Below are positions 9,419 through 18,271 of a stretch of 64,000 nucleotides of DNA, one piece after another. The notes under the pieces are model-generated. The model searched no databases. It saw only the letters and a list, made by a program, of their open reading frames with translations, and was not told where the DNA came from. The first letter of the stretch is position 1; each line of letters opens with the position of its first letter. A program made the translations under genes and the position numbers. This DNA is from Flavobacterium difficile (lineage in GTDB: Bacteria > Bacteroidota > Bacteroidia > Flavobacteriales > Flavobacteriaceae): NCBI RefSeq assembly GCF_011392115.1, contig NZ_JAAJBT010000001.1, forward strand, positions 1 to 64,000. Direction: 5' to 3'.

Positions 9419-10165
9419 CTACTTTTTAAACCCTTCCAACGCCTTTTTCGTAAAAGCACTCAACACTAATTTTCCAGAAATTTCGGCACGTTCGTATAAT
9501 AAAGAACTCCAATGTGAAGTGTTTTGCCAAAGCACTTGTTTCATTTCTGATAAAGCTTCAGGGTTGTAGCTGGCTAATTGTAAAGCAAATTTTTCTAATT
9601 CAGTATCTAATTCTTCTGGTTGTACTAATTTGGCAAATAAACCTTTTTCAAAAGCCCAAGAAGCGGGTTTCCATTCGTTTCCAGCTAAGGTTAATTCGCT
9701 CATGGCAGTTTGTCCAATTTTACGACTCACAGCTGGTTCAATTACAAAAGGTCCAATTCCAATGGTTAATTCTGAAAGTTTTACATCGGCTTTTGTAGTG
9801 GCAATCGCATAATCGCAAGCGGCCACAATTCCAACGCCACCACCAACGGCTTTACCTTGCACTTTTCCTACAATTAGTTTCGAACAATTTCGCATCGCAT
9901 TAATCACGTTAGCAAAGCCAGAGAAAAATTGTTTTCCGTCAGTTAAATTGTCAATTTGTAATAATTCATCAAAGGAAGCGCCGGCACAAAAGGTGTTTCC
10001 TTCACTTTGTAAAACAATAAGAGTTACGTTTTCATTTTTATCTAAATTTTGAATCGTTTCCACCAATTGTTGCAACTGCGAACTTGGAAAAGAATTTCCT
10101 GCGGGATGATAAAAAGTGATATATCCAATAGTATTTTTTACTTCTTGTTTTACGAAAGCTGTCAT
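9419..10165 (-). CDS. Enoyl-CoA hydratase/isomerase (crotonase) family protein
   Basis: A 248-residue crotonase-fold enzyme acting on acyl-CoA thioesters. The oxyanion-hole segments are 'CAGAS' (60-64) and 'GGGVG' (108-112). E132 in 'SELTIGIGP' matches one of the two catalytic glutamates of enoyl-CoA hydratase; the position of the other is Gly or Val. The tail 'GPFVIEPAVSRKIG' is reminiscent of methylglutaconyl-CoA hydratases of leucine breakdown, so that is my best guess. No pathway neighbours support it. Confidence 0.82.
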   Translation of the reverse strand: MTAFVKQEVKNTIGYITFYHPAGNSFPSSQLQQLVETIQNLDKNENVTLIVLQSEGNTFCAGASFDELLQIDNLTDGKQFFSGFANVINAMRNCSKLIVGKVQGKAVGGGVGIVAACDYAIATTKADVKLSELTIGIGPFVIEPAVSRKIGQTAMSELTLAGNEWKPASWAFEKGLFAKLVQPEELDTELEKFALQLASYNPEALSEMKQVLWQNTSHWSSLLYERAEISGKLVLSAFTKKALEGFKK

Positions 10166-10178
10166 GGTTTTTTATTTT

Positions 10179-10218
10179 ACCGCAATTTCAAACTTTTATG
10201 TTACTCTGAAGTTGCGGT
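10179..10218. repeat. Inverted repeat in the leader of the crotonase gene
   Basis: ACCGCAATTTC (10179-10189) and GAAGTTGCGGT (10208-10218) pair over 11 positions with one wobble. It lies in the 71-base gap between two minus-strand genes. No T run follows on the minus strand, so it is not a standard terminator there. Confidence 0.4.
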
Positions 10219-10236
10219 TTGTATTATTACATTTAA

Positions 10237-13200
10237 TTATCTTTTTAAACTAAAGTGTGATTTAAATTCTTTCTGAACACCATCTTCTTTGTATTCAATT
10301 TTAAACCAATAATCCGTAGAAGGCACTTCTTGTCCGTTGAATTTTCCATCCCAACCATTTCCGTAGGCATCAATTTGTTTTAATAATTTTCCGTAACGGT
10401 CAAAAATGTAAATTTTCGCATCAAATGTTGGTGTTAAACCTTTGATATTCCACGTATCGTTATACCCATCTCCGTTTGGTGTAAAATAATTTGGATACGA
10501 GATAGTTGTAATTGCATTTGAACTTTTTTCTCCACAACCATTAATATCTCTTACATAAATGGTATAAATATCATTTTCTAAATTAGTAAAAACCGGACTT
10601 GTTTGCCAATCGATTTGATTTAAACTGTATTCGTAACTACCAAATCCACCAACAACAACTGCTTGAATGGTTGATAAACCGCTGGCAAAAATTTCTGAAA
10701 CTAATTCTACTTGAACGGTTTGTGGCGCAGAAGAAACAACAATTTCAGTTTGATCTTCTTTTGAACACATCGTATTCATATTTGTAACCACTACTTTATA
10801 GATTCCATTTGCAGAGGCCATAAATACCGCGTTTTCTTGTCCGGCTGTGGTATCTGGATTTGTAGGTGTCCAAAGATAAGAATAGTTTCCAGGTGTAGCT
10901 GGTGTAGCATTAATAGGAAAGCTTCCAACTCCAGTTCCTGGTGTAACGCACAAAACTTCCAATCCTGTAAGATTAAAATCAGGTAAAGGATTGACTCTTA
11001 AATCAACATACTGACCCAATCCTACACAAGCATTGTTTATGTTAGTATCAATTCTAACCCAAATATTTTGGAGGTTCGGCACTATGTTTCTGTATCCATC
11101 TGGATCAGTGGTGTCAATTGGGTTCAATTCCGCTAATGCATCAGGTTCATTTTCATAGTAGGTAACAATTAAATTATTGCTACTTGGAAATTGAGCTAAA
11201 AGAGTTGTTGTGGCACTTGAAAAATCAAAATAATCAAATCCGTCTGTATCTGTATCTGTGGCATCAATAAAATCATCACATTCTTCTAAAACAATTTTTT
11301 GAAATGTAGCAGGAATTTGTGTTGCTGAAACAATTAAGTTCACCTGCGCCACTCGAATACAATTATTTTCATTTTCAATTCTTGCCCAAACTGTTCCGTT
11401 ATTTGGAGAAGTATATGCGGTTTCATTCGGAATTCTATTTACATTATTTTGAGCATTTGCTGGAGAAGTAAAGTAAGAAAATACCAAGTTGGCTTGAGTA
11501 GAAATGGATGCGTTAGCTTCAGTTAAATTGAAATCAGAAATTGCATCAGTATCATCATCGCATTGTCTTAAAGTTATTGGATTTGAAATCATTGGTAATG
11601 GAGTTACTACCGCATTAAAACTAGTTGTGTTGTAGCAATTTGTTAAAGTATTAAATAATCTAACATAAATTATTTTGTTTGCACCTGAATAACTCGTTAT
11701 GGCGTTAGTTCCAGAAATAGCCTCGTTAGGTAACAAATGGTAAGTGACAGAAACATTCGTTTGACCATTAATAATCTCCGTATTTTTAGAAGTTAAATTA
11801 AAAGTTGTTTGTCCGTTTGTATCATTACCATCGGCAGCATCATCACAAACTTTAAAGTCTGAAATAGCAATAACGGTAGGGATATCAAAATTTGTTACTT
11901 GAACAGTTGATGATAGTGCAGGACAAACGCCACTTGCTGGAATAGTATAAGTATAAGTCCCACTTAAATCGGTTGCAGGATTAAAATCTCCATTAGGTCT
12001 GTTTACCCCGTTAAAAGACCAAGTTCCGCCAGTTGTTACTCCTGTTCCAAGTAATGGAAACATATCGAATGTACTTTCGTTTTTACAAGTGTTTTTTGTA
12101 GTACTTGTTCCTGTATTTCCTGCTTGTTCTACAGTTACATTCACTTTTACGCTTAAAAAGGTTAGAGCGGTATTACAAGTTTTTGTAAATGAATAAATAT
12201 ATTCTCCAGGAATGTTACTAGCAGGATCAAAAACATCGCCTGTTAATGGAGCGCCACCCGCAGGAACTGTCCAGTTTCCACCTGCGCCAGGATTTCCTAT
12301 GATGGCATCAAATAAGTTGGTAGTAGTTGAAGAACAAACAGTTACTGGTGTGTCTTGTGGAGCACTACCAAATCCTGAATAATAACCGGCATAACCAGCT
12401 GCACCACTAGCACCAAAAACGCCAACTGCCAAAGGTCCGGTTGAAACTACATTTACATTTCCACTGTAACCCGCAATTCTGTAGGTTACCCAATCTGTAT
12501 TTCCTAAAACAGTTTGTGCTTGTGAAGTTGGAATTGCAGTTCCGTTTACAGTTATTGAAGCAGTTGAATACGTTAAAATCATCAAATCTGCAGTATAAAA
12601 AGAAGAACCAATCTGATTAATTGACGGGATATATACAGAATTTTGGAAAAAACAACTTAAGGGTGGAATAAAATTTAAACCAGAAGTAGGATTAGAAGCT
12701 GCACCACCAATCAACTGATAAGCAAAAACAGGCTTAGATGCTTTTACATAAATATTTCTGTTGATAGTTCCTTGGTATTGAGAATTTGGAACTAAGTAAT
12801 AATCACCTGCATTTAAAGTAACAGCAGGCGTTGTGCTTCCGTTTACGAAAACTTGTGTATTGTTTTCATCTGCTATAATTAAAGGAGATTCCATTGCTGG
12901 TAAACCATTTCCTTCAATAAAAATATATTCAGTTCCGATTTGAGAAGAAGAAACTATTTGGTCTAAAGTAAAATCCGATCCATTATTCGAAACACCACCT
13001 GTGGCATTACCTGTATTTACTGCTACTGGTTTTGTGGCAGTTAAAGAAGCTCCAATAAAACCTGTCCAATTGTCTATATTATCAGTATAACCACTAAAAG
13101 TTACTGTTTCGCCTTCATTCAATACAAAAGTTTGCGTATCAGCTGTCACTAATCCTGCACCTGAAACAAATTCAACATTAGTATTATAGTCAGAAAGTAC

Positions 13201-13707
13201 AATTGTGGTGTTGTCTTCTGTTGCCATAACACTAGATACAAAATTTCGAATTGATATGTCTCCGCCTTGTGGCGTACTTCCTAAACGAAAATTAGTTCCA
13301 ATTCCAGGTCTTCCTTTAGATATTAAGGTTTCAGCATGATTTTGTTGACGCATTCTAAAACTAACATAAAAATCTTTTGCGCCCTCTAAAATTAAGCCTT
13401 TGTCGCTTTTTACAACATTTACATCGCTCACATCTAAGAACATTTGTGAAGGTTGTCCGTTTCCAATTAAAATCATTGCAGGTGCAGACTGAGAAATTGT
13501 AAATGGAGATCCTACAATTGGCGTACCATTACCAGTAGTTACATTTACTTGAAAAGGGGTAGCTTCTGCTGTTGAAATGTAAATATAATGGTCTTCAATA
13601 GCAGAACTTTCTCTTGTATGTAAAGGTGGTAACCAGTGTTTATTACTTAATTGAGCTTGACTAATAAAGAACGTTAAAAATGAGAGTAGGAACAGATAGT
13701 TTTTCAT
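10237..13707 (-). CDS. T9SS type B secreted protein with IgGFc-binding-like N-terminal domain
   Basis: A 1156-residue surface protein. The signal peptide ends near 'FFISQAQ' (about residue 19). The N-terminal 450 residues ('HYIYISTAEAT', 'KPVAVNTGNATGG', 'ADLMILTYST') resemble the IgGFc-binding domain family seen in Bacteroidota surface proteins. The middle is built from repeated Ig/PKD-like modules with 'QCDDDTDAISDFNLT' style segments. The last 90 residues are the gliding-motility-associated C-terminal (type B sorting) domain: 'YFTPNGDGYNDTW', 'IYIFDRYGKLL', 'GNGWDGKFNG'. A strong promoter lies just upstream (13727-13756), so it need not depend on the gene before it. Adhesion is the likely role; Fc binding is only a domain name here. 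Confidence 0.92.
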   Translation of the reverse strand: MKNYLFLLSFLTFFISQAQLSNKHWLPPLHTRESSAIEDHYIYISTAEATPFQVNVTTGNGTPIVGSPFTISQSAPAMILIGNGQPSQMFLDVSDVNVVKSDKGLILEGAKDFYVSFRMRQQNHAETLISKGRPGIGTNFRLGSTPQGGDISIRNFVSSVMATEDNTTIVLSDYNTNVEFVSGAGLVTADTQTFVLNEGETVTFSGYTDNIDNWTGFIGASLTATKPVAVNTGNATGGVSNNGSDFTLDQIVSSSQIGTEYIFIEGNGLPAMESPLIIADENNTQVFVNGSTTPAVTLNAGDYYLVPNSQYQGTINRNIYVKASKPVFAYQLIGGAASNPTSGLNFIPPLSCFFQNSVYIPSINQIGSSFYTADLMILTYSTASITVNGTAIPTSQAQTVLGNTDWVTYRIAGYSGNVNVVSTGPLAVGVFGASGAAGYAGYYSGFGSAPQDTPVTVCSSTTTNLFDAIIGNPGAGGNWTVPAGGAPLTGDVFDPASNIPGEYIYSFTKTCNTALTFLSVKVNVTVEQAGNTGTSTTKNTCKNESTFDMFPLLGTGVTTGGTWSFNGVNRPNGDFNPATDLSGTYTYTIPASGVCPALSSTVQVTNFDIPTVIAISDFKVCDDAADGNDTNGQTTFNLTSKNTEIINGQTNVSVTYHLLPNEAISGTNAITSYSGANKIIYVRLFNTLTNCYNTTSFNAVVTPLPMISNPITLRQCDDDTDAISDFNLTEANASISTQANLVFSYFTSPANAQNNVNRIPNETAYTSPNNGTVWARIENENNCIRVAQVNLIVSATQIPATFQKIVLEECDDFIDATDTDTDGFDYFDFSSATTTLLAQFPSSNNLIVTYYENEPDALAELNPIDTTDPDGYRNIVPNLQNIWVRIDTNINNACVGLGQYVDLRVNPLPDFNLTGLEVLCVTPGTGVGSFPINATPATPGNYSYLWTPTNPDTTAGQENAVFMASANGIYKVVVTNMNTMCSKEDQTEIVVSSAPQTVQVELVSEIFASGLSTIQAVVVGGFGSYEYSLNQIDWQTSPVFTNLENDIYTIYVRDINGCGEKSSNAITTISYPNYFTPNGDGYNDTWNIKGLTPTFDAKIYIFDRYGKLLKQIDAYGNGWDGKFNGQEVPSTDYWFKIEYKEDGVQKEFKSHFSLKR

Positions 13708-13726
13708 TATGATTTTTAATTTACAA

Positions 13727-13756
13727 CAAATTTATTCTATTTTTAGTGAAATCAAA
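13727..13756 (-). promoter_or_regulatory. Bacteroidetes consensus promoter for the type B T9SS gene
   Basis: On the minus strand, TTTG (13753-13756) is followed after exactly 18 bases by TAAATTTG (13727-13734), matching the -33 TTTG / -7 TAnnTTTG consensus. The start codon is 19 bases downstream. This is the best promoter match I found in the window. Confidence 0.75.
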
Positions 13757-13818
13757 TTTTTATCAAAAAAAAGGTGAAAAAAGAAGGTTATTTTAACAAA
13801 AAATTAAGGGTTTGTTTG

Positions 13819-16800
13819 TTAAAAAAAAGCTCTTAATTGAACCGTTCCGGTATGAATGGTTTTACTCGTTTCCGATTTTCGACCATTATAATTGATTGAA
13901 ATATCTAAAAATTGAGTGATGTTTTTCTGAAATAACAATTGCCATGTTGTGTTTTTTCCATTTTGTAAACCTTCTAATAATTGAAAACCAACAGGAGAAG
14001 AAGCGCTTCCTGAAAAATCATTGTTAATGTATGTGAAAATTCCGTTCATAGAAAAACCTTTTTCAGTATTCCAATTAAATGATGTTCCCAACTGATTTTG
14101 TGTCAATCGTTCTACGTTATTAATGGTGTTCTCTTTTTTGCTGTTTTCGTAAAAAATATCCCAACTTGCATTTTTAGAGAAAATATAAGAGACTTTCGGC
14201 GCTACTTCTAAACTAGCAATATTAAAATTTCTACTGGTATAATTATCAGAAATACTTTCAGAATTTGAAGTACTAGTTTGCAATTGCAACAACCAAAATT
14301 TCTTGATCAAATGTACATATTGCAATTGATGACTTTTGATGTAATTTTCTTGGCTTCCAAAATTCAACAAGTTTTTCAACGAACTTGAATTGTAGGTATA
14401 CGTTATAGAATTTCGCTGTTTGCCTTTGTGAAAGAACAAACTGTTTCTGAAATTATTGTTCAAACCAATTAAATCTTCTTCGCTTTTTGAAAACGGATTC
14501 CATTCAAAAGAATTAGAATTTCTAGCCACTTTTTTATCAATAATTAAAGATGTTTGGTTATAAAAGTTCGATAAAAATTTCTTGAAACCTGATTCGTTTT
14601 GCCACACATTTCCATTAAAAGTTAAAGTCTGACTTAATTTATTCTGATAGGTTCGAATAAACGTCTGATTGGGCAAAAAAACTTTTACATATTTGGCTAA
14701 ATCGGAAAAAGTAGCAATTTCAAATTCTTGTAATTCTTGAATCGTATTATTGTTATAATCGTTCCACATGTAAACGCCTCGGCCCGGGTCGACTTCTAAA
14801 TAAGTAAACTCTTGCTGAGCAATACTACCCGAATTGTTTTCGTAAAATGTGGTAGTTTGAATTAAATTATTAAAAAAGGAATCAGAATAATTTAATCTCG
14901 AATTAATGGAAGGTTCCGTAGCACGATCATCTGTAAATTTTAAGGTTCTGTAATTGATAAAAATGCCTAAATTTCTTCGGTCGTTTTTAATCAGTTTTGC
15001 TTTCAAATAAGTGGAAAAAGAAGTATTTACACGTTGTAAAATTGTGTTCTGAATGCTGTCATTTTGTCGAGTCAAATATCCAATCTCTGTGAAAACTTTT
15101 GTAGAATCGCCTCGACCAATAAAATTACCAAATTCGGTAAAACGTTGACTAAAATTGCTTAATGTTTGTGTTGGAGCAACCACTTCTTTCGTGTTTTCGG
15201 CTCTAAAACTTCCACCAATATAATTTTTCTTTACGTGATATTTAACTACATTCTGATTTCTAAAAAAATCTGATTTGCTCGTGTCACTTTGACTATTCAT
15301 CAAGCTACTTTGCGTTTGAAAAACCAATGATTTGTTTTTTGCAAAAGCCTGAAAACTATGTTTATTTCCAGAAAAATTAGTGGTATAGTCTAATTTTTCA
15401 AACTGATATTTCCCAAAAGTTTGCCATTTTAAAGTATCATTTTGAACCGTGTTAAATTCTAAGCCACCAACAATTAAAACCTGATTTCCTAGCGGATTTG
15501 TGATGTTCCAATCGCGGTTAAATTCAATGTTGTACAAACGTTCAATGGGTTTGAAATTTTCTTGAATGTAATTGATATTCGCATAAGATTGTACATTCAA
15601 TCCTTTGGAAAATAATTGTTGCTTGATGTTAAATTTGGAAGCAATTCCTTGATTGTTAGCATCGTCTAAACCGGAAAATAAATTTTTATCATTATTAGAA
15701 ATGGCAATTTCTGTTTCAATTTCTGTTTTTTCTGATGGCGAATATTTACTTACAATAGTTGCAATTTGAATTTTCGTAGGTGCAATTAATTTTACAATCG
15801 GTTCGTAATTTCCTTGTGGAATTCCTGCAATTGGTGCTACATATTCGTAAATTTTTCCAATAGTATTATTACTGGCTAAAACGTAGTTTCCCAAATTATT
15901 GCCCACGAAGGTAAACCTAACTTGAAATAACGTTTGAGTTTGATCTGTTGAAAATTCAAATATTTCGGTTGAGCCAAATAGTGTTTTTTTGTACAAAATT
16001 TTGTTTTCAGAAAACGAATCTTCAAAGGCAGAAGGTGCATTCATTAAAGTAGCATCATCACCTGCATTTTGTAAAATTTCCACTTGTTCTTCTGATAAAC
16101 TTTGTTGCAAAGGCTGGTTTTTCACATCGTTTTCTGAATATACATAAGCACCAATACTTAATTTTTCACCTTCATGATTGAATCCACCATAACTTAAAAA
16201 ACGCGTAAAATTTCTATCCGAATACTGATATTCCATAACAATTCGCATTTCTGAAGTTATCGGAAAAGTAGCATTGAAAATAATTTCACCAGCATTATAA
16301 TCGATTATATAATCTTTGTTTTCACCACGTTCTTTTAAAATTCCATTCACATAAACTCGTTCTGAACCTGAGATAATTAACACAAATAATTCACCGTTAT
16401 TTCCACGTAACTTATAAGGACCTTGGTTGCCTTCTTGTCCCGTAAAATTGCTTCTTGCATATTGTCCACGAACTAATGAAGCTGCAAAAAATAAATCGTT
16501 TTTATTGGTAGTGCCCCAGTTAAAATTAGAAGATAAACCTTGTACTTTTTTATTGAAATTTAAAAATGAGGTTTTTCTATTTTCTAAAAATAAATCGCCT
16601 GCGCGTACGTTCCAGTTTTTTGATGATAGTTCAATAAATATTTGATCAAATTCATCCAGTTTTTGCGAATATCCGCCTTCTTGTAAAGGAATATTGCTGT
16701 CTTGAATAGAGGCTTTTAAACTTACATTATCGGCTAATTTTCCTGAAATTTGTAAATCTAAATTCGAATTTAATACCGTATTTTGGTTATTACCAATGGT

Positions 16801-17226
16801 AACGCCACGAGAAATACTTCCATTAGTTTGTAAGCCATTAAAAAGAGATGTTGGTTTTTTTGTATTATCTGAAAAAGTTAATAACCTGCCATTTTCATTC
16901 GGTACAATTTTTTTCTCATCGTAAATCGTATAAGTTTTAGTTAAGAATTCTGGCAATTGATAATAGGTTATTTTTACTGAATCTTGAAATTCTTTCTTAA
17001 AAAGTAGTTTTTTGGTTTGGTAATTAAATGAATAATAAGAAGTGTCAATTTCCTGATTTTTTTGATTGTAAATTTTAAAGGAATTCGGATTTAAGGCAAT
17101 CGTATCAATTTGAATTACTTCTTTGGTATACACTATTTTTCTACTTTTAAATGCTTGGTTTTTCTCTTGAGCAAAGCCAACAGAAAATACACATAAAAGT
17201 AAAAAAAGAAATAGCGGTTTCAACAT
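13819..17226 (-). CDS. Large outer-membrane beta-barrel protein, SprA-like N-terminal region
   Basis: A 1135-residue exported protein. The signal peptide ends near 'SVGFAQ' (20). Residues 130-230 ('GSISRGVTIGNNQ', 'SASIQDSNIP'-like strand, 'DEFDQIFIEL', 'NWNVRAGD') and 286-320 ('SERVYVNG', 'DYIIDYNAGEIIF') resemble segments I associate with the T9SS translocon SprA and smaller SprA-like proteins. The rest alternates polar and aromatic strands and ends in Phe-Phe, as outer-membrane barrels do. It is far shorter than SprA (about 2400 residues). It precedes the type B T9SS gene on the same strand with a 111-base gap. Function unknown; a surface translocation or assembly role is inference. Confidence 0.75.
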   Translation of the reverse strand: MLKPLFLFLLLCVFSVGFAQEKNQAFKSRKIVYTKEVIQIDTIALNPNSFKIYNQKNQEIDTSYYSFNYQTKKLLFKKEFQDSVKITYYQLPEFLTKTYTIYDEKKIVPNENGRLLTFSDNTKKPTSLFNGLQTNGSISRGVTIGNNQNTVLNSNLDLQISGKLADNVSLKASIQDSNIPLQEGGYSQKLDEFDQIFIELSSKNWNVRAGDLFLENRKTSFLNFNKKVQGLSSNFNWGTTNKNDLFFAASLVRGQYARSNFTGQEGNQGPYKLRGNNGELFVLIISGSERVYVNGILKERGENKDYIIDYNAGEIIFNATFPITSEMRIVMEYQYSDRNFTRFLSYGGFNHEGEKLSIGAYVYSENDVKNQPLQQSLSEEQVEILQNAGDDATLMNAPSAFEDSFSENKILYKKTLFGSTEIFEFSTDQTQTLFQVRFTFVGNNLGNYVLASNNTIGKIYEYVAPIAGIPQGNYEPIVKLIAPTKIQIATIVSKYSPSEKTEIETEIAISNNDKNLFSGLDDANNQGIASKFNIKQQLFSKGLNVQSYANINYIQENFKPIERLYNIEFNRDWNITNPLGNQVLIVGGLEFNTVQNDTLKWQTFGKYQFEKLDYTTNFSGNKHSFQAFAKNKSLVFQTQSSLMNSQSDTSKSDFFRNQNVVKYHVKKNYIGGSFRAENTKEVVAPTQTLSNFSQRFTEFGNFIGRGDSTKVFTEIGYLTRQNDSIQNTILQRVNTSFSTYLKAKLIKNDRRNLGIFINYRTLKFTDDRATEPSINSRLNYSDSFFNNLIQTTTFYENNSGSIAQQEFTYLEVDPGRGVYMWNDYNNNTIQELQEFEIATFSDLAKYVKVFLPNQTFIRTYQNKLSQTLTFNGNVWQNESGFKKFLSNFYNQTSLIIDKKVARNSNSFEWNPFSKSEEDLIGLNNNFRNSLFFHKGKQRNSITYTYNSSSLKNLLNFGSQENYIKSHQLQYVHLIKKFWLLQLQTSTSNSESISDNYTSRNFNIASLEVAPKVSYIFSKNASWDIFYENSKKENTINNVERLTQNQLGTSFNWNTEKGFSMNGIFTYINNDFSGSASSPVGFQLLEGLQNGKNTTWQLLFQKNITQFLDISINYNGRKSETSKTIHTGTVQLRAFF

Positions 17227-17347
17227 ACGGTAAAAGTACTGATAATTGTATAAACGAGAAAATTTTGGTTTTTGGTATTTAGTTGAGTTGAATTCTGCGT
17301 TATTTTAAAAAATAGCGTATTTCTTAAGTTTCAATTTAGTATTTTTG

Positions 17348-18271
17348 ATGCTTTATAAAACATTGAATTTGGAATCTTTAAAAACCATTTTATACTTTTC
17401 TATTTTTAGGTATCCGTTAACGCTCGAAGAAATTCATAGTTATACGAATCATAAAAATATTGTGGAAACTAACCAAGAATTAGAAAACTTAATCCTGGAT
17501 AAAATTCTTAGAAAAGTAGATGATTTTTATGTGTATGCCAACGATTTAGAAAGTGTTACGAAACGATTAAAAGGCAATTTAAATGCTCAAAAAGCTCTAA
17601 AAATTGCAGAAAAAAAAGCGAAATTTATTTTTCAATTTCCTTATGTAAAAGCAGTAGGTGTTTCTGGTTCACTGTCTAAAGGTTATTATGATAATGAAAG
17701 TGATATCGATTTTTTTGTGATTACAACACCAAACAAATTATGGATTTGTAGAACGTTATTAATGCTATACAAAAAGATTTTTTTATTGAATTCTAGAAAG
17801 TATTTTTGTGTTAATTATTTTATTTCAACGCAACAATTAGAGCTTGAAGAAAAAAACAGATTTACCGCTACCGAATTAAAAACGCTAATTCCAATGCAAG
17901 GAAAAGTTGTTTTTGAAGAATTTTATCGCTCAAATAAATGGATTGAAAGTTATTTTTCAAAATTTGAAGTAAATTTAAAAACGGTTCCAAATATAAAAAA
18001 AGCGGTATTTCCAACTTGTATAGAAAGTATTTTGAATAACAAAATAGGTTTTTATATTGATGGTGTTTTCAAAAAAATTACCCTAAATAAATGGAAGTCT
18101 AAATTCGAATTTTTAAATGCGGATGATTTTAATATTGCACTAAAATCAACGCAAAACATATCTAAACACCATCCATCCAACTTTCAGAGAAAAGTAATTG
18201 AAGCTTTAAATGCCAAAATTGAAGAAGTTGCAACTAATTTCAACATTATTTTACCCAAAGAAAATGTCTAA
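17348..18271 (+). CDS. Nucleotidyltransferase-domain protein with N-terminal winged-helix-like region
   Basis: A 307-residue protein opening the radical SAM/glycan operon. Residues 10-65 look like a winged helix ('FRYPLTLEEIHSYT'). Residues 107-121 carry the Pol-beta-type nucleotidyltransferase signature GS-x10-DxD (G107, S108, D119, D121). The C-terminal 150 residues are basic and unassigned. Such enzymes transfer NMP to proteins, RNA or small molecules; the substrate here is unknown. I start at the ATG at 17348 rather than the TTG just before it. It overlaps the next gene by 8 bases, indicating translational coupling. Confidence 0.8.
   Translation: MLYKTLNLESLKTILYFSIFRYPLTLEEIHSYTNHKNIVETNQELENLILDKILRKVDDFYVYANDLESVTKRLKGNLNAQKALKIAEKKAKFIFQFPYVKAVGVSGSLSKGYYDNESDIDFFVITTPNKLWICRTLLMLYKKIFLLNSRKYFCVNYFISTQQLELEEKNRFTATELKTLIPMQGKVVFEEFYRSNKWIESYFSKFEVNLKTVPNIKKAVFPTCIESILNNKIGFYIDGVFKKITLNKWKSKFEFLNADDFNIALKSTQNISKHHPSNFQRKVIEALNAKIEEVATNFNIILPKENV

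Noticed and set aside
10237..13707. True immunoglobulin Fc receptor
   Set aside because: The domain name comes from a eukaryotic mucin-like protein; in Bacteroidota the fold is widespread in environmental species, so Fc binding is not supported.
17227..17347. Possible cobalamin riboswitch before the radical SAM operon
   Set aside because: The gap is only about 120 bases, AT-rich, and shows no B12-box or the expected multi-stem structure.
17340..17347. TATTTTTG match to the -7 consensus
   Set aside because: It abuts the start codon at 17348, leaving no room for a transcription start before it, so it is probably chance in T-rich sequence.
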